Assembly: GCA_903813345.2 (NCBI GenBank)
Contig: CAIIXF020000008.1
Span: 31,954,867-32,018,866 of the forward strand
Source: Owenia fusiformis
Taxonomy: Eukaryota; Annelida; Polychaeta; Sabellida; Oweniidae
DNA: 64,000 nt
Direction of reading: 5' to 3'
The position numbers and the translations under genes were made by a program. This document shows, in pieces, positions 13,080-23,973 of the stretch (position 1 is its first letter; the number at the start of each line of letters is the position of its first letter). The notes beneath the pieces are model-generated. The model saw only the letters and a list, made by a program, of their open reading frames with translations, was not told the origin of the DNA and did not search any database.

Positions 13080-13762
13080 TTGAACAGCTGTTTTACACGT
13101 TCGCTGATTAATGAATGATATCAGTCAGACGTATGTATTATTACATTAGGTAGCTGTTTTACAATGACACACTGATTAGTAAATTAGTCAAAAGTTATTT
13201 TTCTTACGTAGGAGAGCTGTTTTACAAGAACACGCTGATTAGTGATTCAGAATCAGTTAGAACTATATTTTTACAAAGCCACGCTGTTTAGTGAGTCTTT
13301 CTATATATTTTCTTACGTAGGTCACCTGTTGTTTTACAAAGACACGCTGATTAGTGAATCAGTAAGAAGTATATTTCCTTATCGAGGGTAGCTATTTTAC
13401 AAAGCCACGCTGTTTAGTGTGTCTTTCTATATATTTCCTTGTGTAGGTCAGCTGTTGTTTTACAAAGACACGCGCATTAGTGAATCAGTAAGAAGTATAT
13501 TTTCTTATTTAGGGTAGCTGTTTTAAAAAGCCACGCTGTTAAGTGAGTCTTTCTATATATTTCCTTATATGTAGGTCAGCTGTTGTTTTACAAAGACACG
13601 CTGATTTGTGAATCAGTAAGAAGTATTAATTTTCTTATATAAGGCAGCTGTTTCACAAGGACGTACGCTAACTAGTGAAGCAGCCAAAAGTATATTTCTT
13701 ATATATGGCAGCTGGACATATAGATTAGTCACATGTATGTATTCTTACATAGGGCAGTTGAT
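13080..13762. repeat. ~60-65-bp tandem array with alternating A/B monomers
   Basis: Monomers centre on AGCTGTTTTACAAAGACACG...TGATTAGTGAATCAG. In the middle of the array two versions alternate, one with GACACGCTGATTAGTGAATCAG and one with GCCACGCTGTTTAGTGAGTC, giving a ~120-125-bp dimer repeated about three times. The ends are more diverged. Confidence 0.85.
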
Positions 13763-15984
13763 AATTTTATTTAAAATAAATTCGCAATTATTTGAACAAA
13801 CTTTCAAAACCAACCTTTTCGAATTGTTTTAAAAGGTTTCAAGAAGCGCATTTTGATTACATTGAGAAGGACTTTTATATAAGTCAAATTGGTTTTAACT
13901 TTATATCGGGTCTTTAAGAAGGAAACATGCTACCCTGCACGCAAAATCTAGTTATAAACGATAAGACGAAGCTTTTAAGAAGTGATATCGAACGAATGCA
14001 AAGGGTAGAAACATACCAACGAAGTACTGCTCGATCACCAAAAATAGTGACTTTCAAAACAAAAAACACCACGCCAGCCATCACAACACAACGCCACACA
14101 TTGCAATGATTTCATCATGAAACTTAATAAGGTCGGGGCACATAAGTCAGTCACAAATGTAACATCCTTCTTTGACACTGTCTTAATTAATGAAGAAACG
14201 CATGGCTCCAGAATACCCACGGGGGCAATATTTCTTTGATATTTCCCCCACCGAGTGTTATAACGTCCAATACAGACATTCTGCGGGAAACTGTTATTTT
14301 AATCTGATCATATTTTTTATCGCATCATGCAATGACACGAGGCTTTTGTGTGAATCACGATTTTCGGGCTAAGCATTACGAGGGATGCAGATTTGCTTGA
14401 ATAAATATAGAGAAAGGAGAAGTCTCATAAAAAGTCATTCTTTTAACGCTTACTTTCAGATGAGGAAAAGCCAAGGAAGTTTTGAATGGTTGACAGTAGT
14501 TATTTTCTAAATGAATATTGAATGTACATGAGGTGTTGTATCCTTGAGGCTCCGATTTATTTCAATCCCACATTTACTAAGACATGAAGCCGTTATTCAC
14601 TTATGTATTATGCATGAAGATTGCTTTCGAGCCCTCAATAGAAAAAATGAGAAAACAATGATTCTCTGAGACGGCATCTGGTGATTAGTTTTCAAAAACC
14701 CGCGATGCAAACTTCTTTTCAATGCGTTCGAGTACATTGGCGCTGTGTTGTTTTGCATCTGATGATTCTCTGAAAACTAGTGCGTCAATGGCATAATTAA
14801 GAACGTCGTAGTTACCGTCTTTGTACTCTTTGTAAGGGCGTGTAATAGCAGAAACAAAGTGACCTTATTCAAAGATATCTGCAGTATCATTGCATCCCGA
14901 CATAGCATGTTCTTTGTACATTATCAATCATGTTCCATGGGCCGTGGAACCGATAAGTAAAGGCTAGAATACATCATTCAATAAAAACAATAACTCCAAA
15001 GAAAACACGTAAATCAATCGAACATATTGCAAGTTGGAAGGTTGATATAGTCTGCGAGAATATAAATCGGAATTGCAAGAACTATATTACCATTTCTTTT
15101 CTTTGTGTGTATTTGGATGACAGTATCTCCTCTTGCGCCTGCTGTCTGTAGTTAACGGTCTTGGCATAACCGTCACAGTGAATAACTTGTTCAAGATGGT
15201 CGGTAACTAGTCGTTGCTATTCCTAAATTTGATTATCAGTCTAAAATACTAGATTTTGCCAATTGAAGGTCTAATTCCACTATAATCCAGGATATTGGAT
15301 TCGATTTACCCGGTCTTTATGTACTTGACAGGTGACATATTTTTACTGAGAGTGACCGTAGACTTAATCTTTAGAATATTAGTCCACATTAACATTGGAT
15401 TTACGGCATATTTATTTGAAAGTAATAGTGGACAGGATGTCATTGGAATAGGCATTCCGTATTTGGAAATGAAAAATTAGTGTGAATTTATAGAGAAAAT
15501 CAATATTTCCTGAAGAAGAAAGCATAATTTAAGGTACATCGTAAACAGCAGAATATTCCGGACTGAGTATTGAGCGAAGGGCAACCTTGATGCTAATTCA
15601 CACCATTTAGGCTAGAATCACAGATATAAGAATGACAGAGTTGCAAGCAACATCTACGATTTCCAGCCTAAGTACCCTTTATCATTCAAAACATAAAATA
15701 TTAAAAATGATGTCTCAAAAGTAACATGTCGAGCATTGGCATTACATCGTCGGTGCCCTCGCCAGGCAAGACACTACGTTCCAAACAGAATTGCCCGAAG
15801 CTTGGGGACCTAGATGAATGAATGATATGAGACAAAAATTACCGAATAAGACAAATTAGATGGACCAAAATTGCTCTCTCGATATTTTTCATTAGATATA
15901 TTTATTCAATTAAATTCAGTAAGTACAGATATAAAAATTTAAGTATATATGAAGTGAAAGGATAAGTATAGAAAGTAGGCATTT
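13763..15984. other. Non-coding stretch
   Basis: No gene recognised. Overlapping 60-residue frames on both strands at 13914-14220 have no domain and no consistent splice context. Confidence 0.4.
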
Positions 15985-16790
15985 GCCTGTATTGATTAAA
16001 ATGAGACGGTTGAAATGACAGGCCCACTTTCTGTGAGACAGTTTTTTCAAATGTTGGAAGGTGATTACTAAAATGAGAATGTTGAAATGACAGGCCCACT
16101 TTCTGTGAGACAGTATTTTCAAATGTTGGAAGGTGTTTACTAAAATGAGAAGGTTGGTGAATCACAGGCCCACCTTCTGTGAGACAGTATATTCAAATGT
16201 TGGAAGGTGATTACTAAAATGAGACAGTTGAAATGACAGGCCCACTTTCTGTGAGACAGTATTGTTAAATGTTGGAAGGTGTTTACTAAAATGAGAAGGT
16301 TGAAATGACAGGTTCACCTTCTATGAGACAGTATTTTCAAATGTTGGAAGGTGATTACCAAAATGAGAATGTTGAAATGACAGGCCCACTTTCTGTGAGA
16401 CAGTATTGTTAAATGTTGGAAGGTGTTTACTAAAATGAGAAGGTTGAAATGACAGGTTCACCTTCTATGAGGCAGTATTTTCAAATGTTGGAAGGTGATT
16501 ACTAAAATGAGAATGTTGAAATGACAGGCCCACTTTCTGTGAGACAGTATTTTCAAATGTTGGAAGGTGTTTACTAAAATGAGAATGTTGAAATGACAGG
16601 CCAACCTTCTATGAGACAGTATTTTCAAATGTTGGAGGGTGTTAACTAAAATGAGAAGGTTGAAATGACAGGCCAACCTTCTACGAGACAGTATTTTCAA
16701 ATGTTGGAGGGTGTTGACTAAAATGAGAAGGTTGAAATGACAGGCCAACCTTCTACGAGACAGTATTTTCAAATGTTGGAAGGCATTGTT
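15985..16790. repeat. 72-bp tandem array, about eleven copies
   Basis: The unit contains GAAATGACAGGCCCACTTTC, GAGACAGTATTTTCAAATGT and TGGAAGGTGTTTACTAAAAT. 72 is divisible by 3, so a 24-residue frame stays open on the minus strand (15902-16165, 16458-16772), but nothing supports translation. At least two unit variants are interleaved (CCCACTTTCTGTG and CCAACCTTCTACG). Confidence 0.93.
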
Positions 16791-16919
16791 TATTTATTTA
16801 TATGGTATGCTGAAAACCTTCTCCTGTCTATATATTTTCCTTAGGCTTGATATCAGACTTGTCCCAATTGATACTTGTAATGGTTAATAGTGTATACTAA
16901 AGTGTCTGAGGAGGTCGAT

Positions 16920-17390
16920 ATTTCAGAAGTAGCACCTCCAAACATTTGAAAATACTGCCTCGTAAAACGTGAGTCTGTCACATCAACTCTCCCATTTTAG
17001 TAAACACCTTTTGAAATACTATCATACAGAGGACGGGACTCCTGTATTAGTAAGGCTACCTTAGTAAGACAGTATTTCAAATGCTGAAAGGTGTTTCTAA
17101 AATGAGAAGGGTGTAAATGTTGGGGATGTTCACTGAAATGAGAAGGTTGATATGACAGGTTCGCCTTTTGCGAGACAGTATTTTCAAATGTCTGGACGTA
17201 GACCTATTATAGTTTCTAGGGTTAATCAGTTCTTTTCTCTTGATTTATTTACATAGTATGCATCAAGTATAAGTCTCCTCTCTTTATAATTATCCTTAGA
17301 TATGATATCAGATTGTTCCCATTAATAGTTTGTAATGTTAAAGGTATTACTAAAATGAGAAGGTTTATATAACAGGCTCGCCTTTTGTGT
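16920..17390. repeat. Eroded relics of the 72-bp array, including an inverted copy
   Basis: 16930-17030 carries the unit in reverse orientation (CCTCCAAACATTTGAAAATA then CATTTTAGTAAACACC). 17060-17200 and 17345-17385 carry degraded direct copies. The array therefore once extended further and was partly inverted. Confidence 0.7.
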
Positions 17391-17805
17391 TTCACCTAAT
17401 AATTGTTCTTCAGATATTCCCTGTCATATATCGACCTATTATCATCTAATGTTTCTACGATAATAGTCTTTGTTATAAACTGCTATACTCACCTCGCCGA
17501 TACAGCTGAAAGAACAAGACGACCAGCTGAATGCAATCGGGATCTGAAAATCCTTTTAAAATGCTTTGATTCTAGGTTTTCAGCCAATAAATCTAAAATG
17601 GATTTCAGTATTTAACTTCTTTCTAATGGATCTGGTAATATTTGCATCAATATATATGACATTTGATCAGATATTTCAAATCCTTTTTCAGAAATGAATG
17701 TAGGATACCTATTACATATTGACATGTTATTTGAATATATTGCTTTCGGAATTTTACTATCTAGCTTTATCTTCTGTTGCCTCGTACAATTGACACAGAC
17801 GCACT

Positions 17806-18350
17806 GATAGTACCGGATGCCTGGCAAAAATCACTTCATAACATAATTATTCTTTAGATTTTATTTTGTTTAATTACCCTCTGTTAAGAAAGTATTTTTA
17901 AAGAAGAAAAATGTAACATTGCTGAATTTGGAAGTCACAACCTTAAACTCGTAATATCTTAGGCATTATGTGGAATATCAATTTGAAATTGTCACAGTAC
18001 ATGTATTATATGTATTACATTACATGTATTTGTTGAAAGTTAACTAACTTCAAGACAAAAACACTTAGATTCTAGCAATTTTAAAATATACCTTAGTGAC
18101 AACAAACTCCAACAAGCACTGATATACCGAATGCCTGGCAAAAATCACTTCATAACATAATTATTCTTTAGATTTGATTTTATTTAATTACCCTCTGTTA
18201 AGAAAGTATTTTTAAAGAAGAAAACAGTAACATTGCTGAATTTGGAAGTCACAACCTTAAACTCGTAATATCTTAGGCATGTGGAATATAATTTTGAAAT
18301 TGTCACAGTACATTTTTTATATGTATTACATTACATGTATTTGTTGAAAG
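17806..18350. repeat. 312-bp-period direct duplication (two ~230-bp arms)
   Basis: The arm GATGCCTGGCAAAAATCACT...TTACATGTATTTGTTGAAAG is present at about 17817-18040 and about 18130-18350 with few differences. Between them lies ~90 bp of unrelated sequence. Confidence 0.92.
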
Positions 18351-18358
18351 AATACTAA

Positions 18359-18907
18359 CCCCCCTATCACACCAAACTAGTTCTTACCCGTTCTTGCCAG
18401 TCCTACGAAAACGTCGTAAAACGGGCTCGATCTGGCTGTGGTCGGGAAATATGTCTAAAATAATTAGCTACTTGTCCTCAATACGTCCATCCCATTCGCA
18501 GTGCGTTCATGTCGCACCAGGTCGGTGTGCAACGTCGTATAACGCGTCCATTAGTCTAGAAGGTCATCATGACCTTATTACAGAACGGTATGGTCGCCAT
18601 CGAATTTTGAATCGATTCAAAATTCTAAATCACATTCCCCGTCTGGGAAAGTCCATGAAGTTCGTAAACAGACCGTAGAACGTTGTAGCTACGTTCATTC
18701 AGTGCGCACACAGTTTAAAACCGATTAGGCAACGTTTTGACGATCACCAGGAAATTCTGGAGGACCTACTCGTTCTAGTAGTTTCATGAAGTTTGTAACA
18801 GATCCCAAACGGTTCTTAGTGGGTTCTTAGTACGTCAAATCCGTTCGTGCACAGTTTAAGCCCGTTTTCGAGAACGTAGTGAGAACAAGTTTGGTGTGAT
18901 AGTAGGG
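18359..18907. mobile_element. MITE with TAA flanks (Harbinger-like termini)
   Basis: The left end CCTATCACACCAAACTAGTT and the right end (AACAAGTTTGGTGTGATAGT before AGGG) are imperfect inverted repeats, and TAA is present on both sides (18356-18358, 18908-18910), as expected of PIF/Harbinger insertions. No transposase; the interior has GAACGT/ACGTTC-rich palindromic motifs. It sits directly beside the second arm of the 312-bp duplication. Confidence 0.7.
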
Positions 18908-18910
18908 TAA

Positions 18911-20052
18911 CTTTACAAGCCATTCATTAAAGTTGTTTGAGCATTTCCTCGACAGAAAGACTCCTTACAGAGGGTATATAATGAAAATTTGATGTAACAC
19001 AAAAAATAGGTACACCTTTATGTTAATTGATTTGTTAACATTGATTGAGTCATAAGCTTTAAAATGGTATATTACCTTTAAATTTCATTTTCGTGACAAA
19101 GGATGGTATGAGATTTAATATCAAAACAACGCATTCGAAATGTGAAACACCATAAACTATTTGCTATTATACCATCACGGAACATTCAGTTTTAGGTTAA
19201 TATCTCCCAATCATCGTAAAAATCGTAAGAAATCAAATCACTTCATTTCATTATATGGACAACCAAGCAGTAATAAATTGATCTTGCTGGTTTCTCCAAA
19301 TTTGATAAGAATTTCAGATCGAGCTGCTAATTTATTAATCTCAGTATTATTCACTGTCAAGAAATTGGTGTTGAGTAGCAAATGATCAGAATTATGATAT
19401 ATGGAATAATGGATTAACTAAACGCCTGTATAACAAAAAGTGTGCATGTACATCATAATAAACTTGTGGTTTATAAATTTTTTGAAGAAAGCTTTATACA
19501 TGGGGGATTGTTTTTCAAAATGAGGCAAAAATGACATCGTTTATCACATAACGGTAAAAGGCATGCTGCTTGTTCCATACAATAATGATCAATAGCTTTA
19601 ATTTGACCTTTGGTGGTTTTGAAAAATTGTTCAAAAGCTGACCATATCACCCTATATTTTCCTTTTGTACAAGGTCAGGACTATTTGTTATCCATGTATC
19701 CAAACTTGTCAATAAATCATGAAATACAAAGTGATCTAGTATAAGTTGGCTCAAGTGAAAGTAGAGAATCCCACTGGCTTTTCATTTTAGCCGACCAAGT
19801 TACCAAATGCTCTATGTGATTCACCAATTCATAATTTTTAAACAATCCTTTCAGACCAGATAAAGCAATAGCTTAGAGACTGTTGGATTTTTACTTTATT
19901 TCCATTACATTTTGAAGTGGTTTTCTAACTGTGTGACATAAAAGTGTATACCGTTTTGCCCCACTCTGTATATTAAAAAATATCTATCTATTAATTGAAT
20001 AGTGGCAAAAATATATGGATTGTTTCAAGTGTCACTTTCCCTCTGTAATGAA
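18911..20052. other. Non-coding stretch
   Basis: No gene or element recognised. Confidence 0.4.
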
Positions 20053-20054
20053 TA

Positions 20055-20610
20055 CAGGGTGTCAAATTAGTCCCGTCCCCTGCTACAGATGAAACCTTGG
20101 TGGATGGTACATAGTGTGATATACCATTCGAAAAACCATCCAACGTTACATTAACTCACCAACTCTCAAATATTTTGAATGAAATTTACCTATATTTCCA
20201 TGATATCCCTAATAGTTAGTGTACCCTCCTTCAGCAGCTTTTATTGCGTCAAAATGAAAAGGATTTGACCTCAACAATATATCAAAAAGTTTCCCTGCCC
20301 CTCTATTTTTTACACATCTAACCCTATCCACAATTCACTGGCATATTCATAATGTCATTTTGAGCTCCTTGTACTTTTCAGAAGCCTGATTCTTCGAATC
20401 ATGCAAAATAGGCCAAATTGCCATGTTTAATTCTTAGGCTTATAGTCACCTTAATTGATACAATGAAGCAATTTGTGACATTGATTGATCGGCATCTGAT
20501 ATATGCCAATCGCAACCTTAAACGATCTTTTCAATGATACATCACACTTGGTACCATATATTTTTGAATTTTGGCTGTAGAGGGGAGAGAGGTCCTTAGT
20601 TGTCACCCTG
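20055..20610. mobile_element. Mariner-type MITE (TA-flanked, CAGGGTG ends)
   Basis: It begins TA|CAGGGTGTCAAATTAG and ends TTAGTTGTCACCCTG|TA. Terminal repeats are short and imperfect, and the length (556 bp) is too small for a transposase. Consistent with a non-autonomous Tc1/mariner derivative. Confidence 0.6.
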
Positions 20611-21295
20611 TATATCGTATACGTTATAACAGGTTGTAAGGCAGTTTACGCCTTGGGAGATGTGGTAAACCATATTGAAGTCTTAAATTAAGTTATTCCA
20701 ATGATGCCTGAGCAGCAATATGCAATAAACGTAATTGGAAGATATCATAACGTAAAATCTAAAATGAACATGGCAATGATTAGGCACGATATATTTATTC
20801 AGAATTCTCAATAATGCGATACCCATTATGTACAAGACTGATCCTTATACAGTGCTCATGAACTCAAGATTTCAAAATAAGCCACGCACGTTTTTAAAAT
20901 ATGCACGTCAAGTCACACGATTTACGACCATACTATTTTCGAGTACATAATGATTATTTGGATAATTATTAGCTGGACTATTTGTTTTTCATTATTTTTG
21001 ATCCTATCTCTATAGCCAAAATAAGATGCAATTATATGTATTTTATAGCTATGATAAAGTAGGAAAAGCTCAACCTAGGCCCAATTAGATATCCCTTTGA
21101 CTGCGGAAATTCCAGTTAATTTTGTTTTATACCACCTTGGGGGATTCATACAATCGACAAAAGTCGTGATGTTAAATAACAGCATAATCAAAGGGAATAC
21201 ATAAGCTAGTGATCTCAAAATCGAATATAATCCCGTTAACCAAGCGTATAACAGTACTTAGAATCAAGAATTATGAAAACAACGTTACTAACTTA

Positions 21296-21495
21296 TTCGT
21301 TCACTCACTCACTTCTTAGTCATTCACACATACTGTCTCTCAAACGCTCATATACACTTACTCACACATATTTTTACTCACATATTAACACGTGACTCAC
21401 TCACTCATTCCAATTCTTGGTTCTGCTTACTCACTCATTTATTTTTTCATTCATACATACACACTCACTCCTTCTGAACTAGTTACTCACTCAGA
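21296..21495. repeat. Degenerate (ACTC)n microsatellite
   Basis: Repeated TCACTCACTCA-type units with scattered substitutions. Confidence 0.85.
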
Positions 21496-21534
21496 AATGA
21501 ACAAATATTATAACTCCGAGTTATAATTTCTAAG

Positions 21535-21660
21535 GCGACCCTGCGGCCTGTAAAAACTGGATACGCCGTACGGAGGCCGCAAGGCGAGCGTGCTCGCCGC
21601 AGAAATACATTGATTTAATTGATCTGCGGTCGACGTACGGCCGCCGTACGACAAATGTGA
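21535..21660. repeat. GC-rich palindromic island
   Basis: A sharp GC rise in an AT-rich setting. It contains GCGAGCGTGCTCGC, GCCGTACGGAGGC and GTACGGCCGCCGTAC, each self-complementary or nearly so. It looks like the core of a foldback/MITE; ends and target duplication were not found. Confidence 0.5.
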
Positions 21661-22985
21661 CTGGGGTGTTACATTAGCTTCGATACATCGATATACAGTG
21701 AAACCTGTATATCTGAATACCTCTCTGATCCGAACAACTCTCAATGTGAACTCTTTATCGGTCCAAAATTTGAAATCTCCCATTGACTTACATGTTAATA
21801 AAACATACAAATGTAAGTGTTTGGATAAGGCAGGTTTTATACTGTATATCGTGTTCTTTCAAACTAATCCTCGTATTCCCTAGTCACAGTTGGCATCAAA
21901 CTTGCACAGTAATGGCGGATTGTAGAAAGCTTGGCTTTATCTTAAGTCGATCCCGAGTGTTTCCGAAGCTTTACATAATTCTAATCGGTTTTTAATACGA
22001 GGTATAATCATGAAGTAATAGACGGATCTTTACAAATTGTCTTCCATTGGTCAATAAAGTAGGTTGAAATAAAAAGTTCACAGTGTATACACTCAAAAGT
22101 ATAGTTTTAAAACATCCATAAAACGTTTTATTAATGCAGTATAGCTTATTTTCAAACAATTTGATCAACCATGTACATTACCATATTGTATTTTATGTCA
22201 TTTATTAGGAAAATCCGATTCGGTTTCCTCAAAAGGTTTCGATTTTCTTAGTAACTTAAGCAGGCCTTTTATTGACTTGGGATTGCAGGCGTTCTGTTGG
22301 TTTTATCTATTTGTTAACACTGTTTCAATCTGATCTATCTCTCCTTTATCAATAAGGGACATTTCCCTTACAGTAGTTGTCATACTATTGACATATGCCT
22401 CTAAATCAAATCCTTTACGATTTCGGGTATTTGGAGGTTTTTCCTTGGTGTACGTATCTGCTTTGTTTCGATTTTCATTCATTTTGTATGATGCACTGTA
22501 TATGGTCCTCATGTTGTTCGACGTTGTTGAAATGTGTGCCCAAGCCTATTCTGGCTTTTTCAAAAATGTATGCTGCCAAGATAATCAAATGTTATTCTTA
22601 CCTGACAATCTAAAATAGTCTATATACATATTTCCTCGTGGATACTTTTTGTACTCTCCTATATATCACGGAATAGAAAAAATAGTCTATATTAGAATAA
22701 TACAATTCAATAATTAGATAATGAATGGTATCCATTGGTGACAAAATATACTCTTGAACATATTTAGATTATGTCTTGTTTACAGGACTGCGAGATAGTA
22801 CCCTATGGTGATATTTATGATATGATTTTATACTATTGTTTTGGGGGAATTCGCTCTTTGCTCAGTTACATTCTTAGTCCATTTTCTCTGTTGCATCACG
22901 GTAGAAGATACGGTTTGCGACCAAAGGACAAATCGTACGTGTTGTGAGATCCCTCTGAGAAAACTGTCCCCTAAACTAATAATGT
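21661..22985. other. Non-coding stretch
   Basis: No supported gene. A minus-strand frame at 22303-22512 reads NMNENRN-type hydrophilic sequence ending EIDQIETVLTNR, coding-like but unassigned. Confidence 0.3.
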
Positions 22986-22994
22986 TATGTTATT

Positions 22995-23973
22995 TGTTAA
23001 TTCACTTATTCATTCATTCATTTCATTTATTAACCTGTATTTAAACAGAGTAGTACAAAACATATAATATACAGTTATGGTGGATCGAAACATTTTTACA
23101 GTTTAGTGACACCTTGTTAATTACAAGAGATCAGATGCATCTATAGTGTGTTTCACTAGTATGTTAATTGCCAGCATATTGGCTGATGAGCTTTGCTCTT
23201 TTGATATACATTACATGGATGATGTTCGAAATACCAGCCATGTCTGAATAAGTGACGTTGCCATTAAAATTAAATATGATATTCTTATTGTCCGTCAAGC
23301 CATTGCTACTGTACTTGTCCAATATTTTCGCTAATTTGATGCGTTCATCAGAAAAATTCGTACACGAAAATAAAAAATGATCAAGAGTTTCAATCTCAAA
23401 CATGTCACAAAGGAAGCAGGTGCTATTAATACCATCATTTTTTACTCTAAAATCGTGACTGTCCGTCGCTAGGCGCATCATGGTTTTGCATTGTGTAAGT
23501 AATTCTGGCTTCATCTTCGCCAACGTCCACCAGACACACGGTCTCAAGGGCCCTGTTGCCCCATCCTTTACGTCACATATGTTAAGGCAGACGTCATGGC
23601 GCCTATACGTGTTACATGTAGTCCTGTATATGGCTCTTTGTTTATCATTTACTTCAAGTTTAATGAATCTTTTCCATGATCCTTTAGTTAAGTAGATGCC
23701 ATTAACAATCATGTTAGTTAGCAGTTCTGTCAGGTTATATTTTCTAACTCGATCCCACATTTGTCGTATTGGGGAATCCCAAGTGGTCTCCTTAAAGAAG
23801 ATGATCGGTATTAATCTGGTTATAGTTAATTGTTTGTATATATTCGAAATTGGAAGAGTAAGTAGTCCAAACAACATCAGTAACATATCGTAATCAATTC
23901 TAAGTGTCATGGAGTTCATTCCTAATGGCATAGTTGCGGATGGATTGCTACTGTGAACTGGGAGAGATTGCAA
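22995..23973 (-). mobile_element. 5'-truncated non-LTR retrotransposon (LINE), ORF2 C-terminal fragment
   Basis: The minus-strand frame 23973-23164 (269 codons) is intact. It contains a post-RT region (LLTLPISNIYKQLTITRLIP) and a C-terminal zinc-binding motif, CFLCDMFEIETLDHFLFSC, of the CxxC...ETxxHxxxxC type found after the reverse transcriptase of many LINEs. No RT catalytic domain is present upstream, so it is a 5'-truncated copy, as usual after target-primed reverse transcription. On the minus strand the 3' end carries a short (TGAA)n tail (plus-strand TTCATTCATTCA at about 23006-23025). Confidence 0.82.

Noticed and set aside
15902-16772. 24-residue repeat proteins on the minus strand
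   Set aside because: By-product of the 72-bp minisatellite; unit variants differ without sign of protein-level constraint.
10083-17390. CRISPR-like arrays
   Set aside because: Contiguous tandem repeats without unique spacers, in a eukaryotic context.
18394-18678. 94-codon open frame
   Set aside because: Lies inside the TAA-flanked MITE; no similarity to a known protein.
23480-23893. Plus-strand open frames of 65-71 codons
   Set aside because: Shadows of the minus-strand LINE frame.
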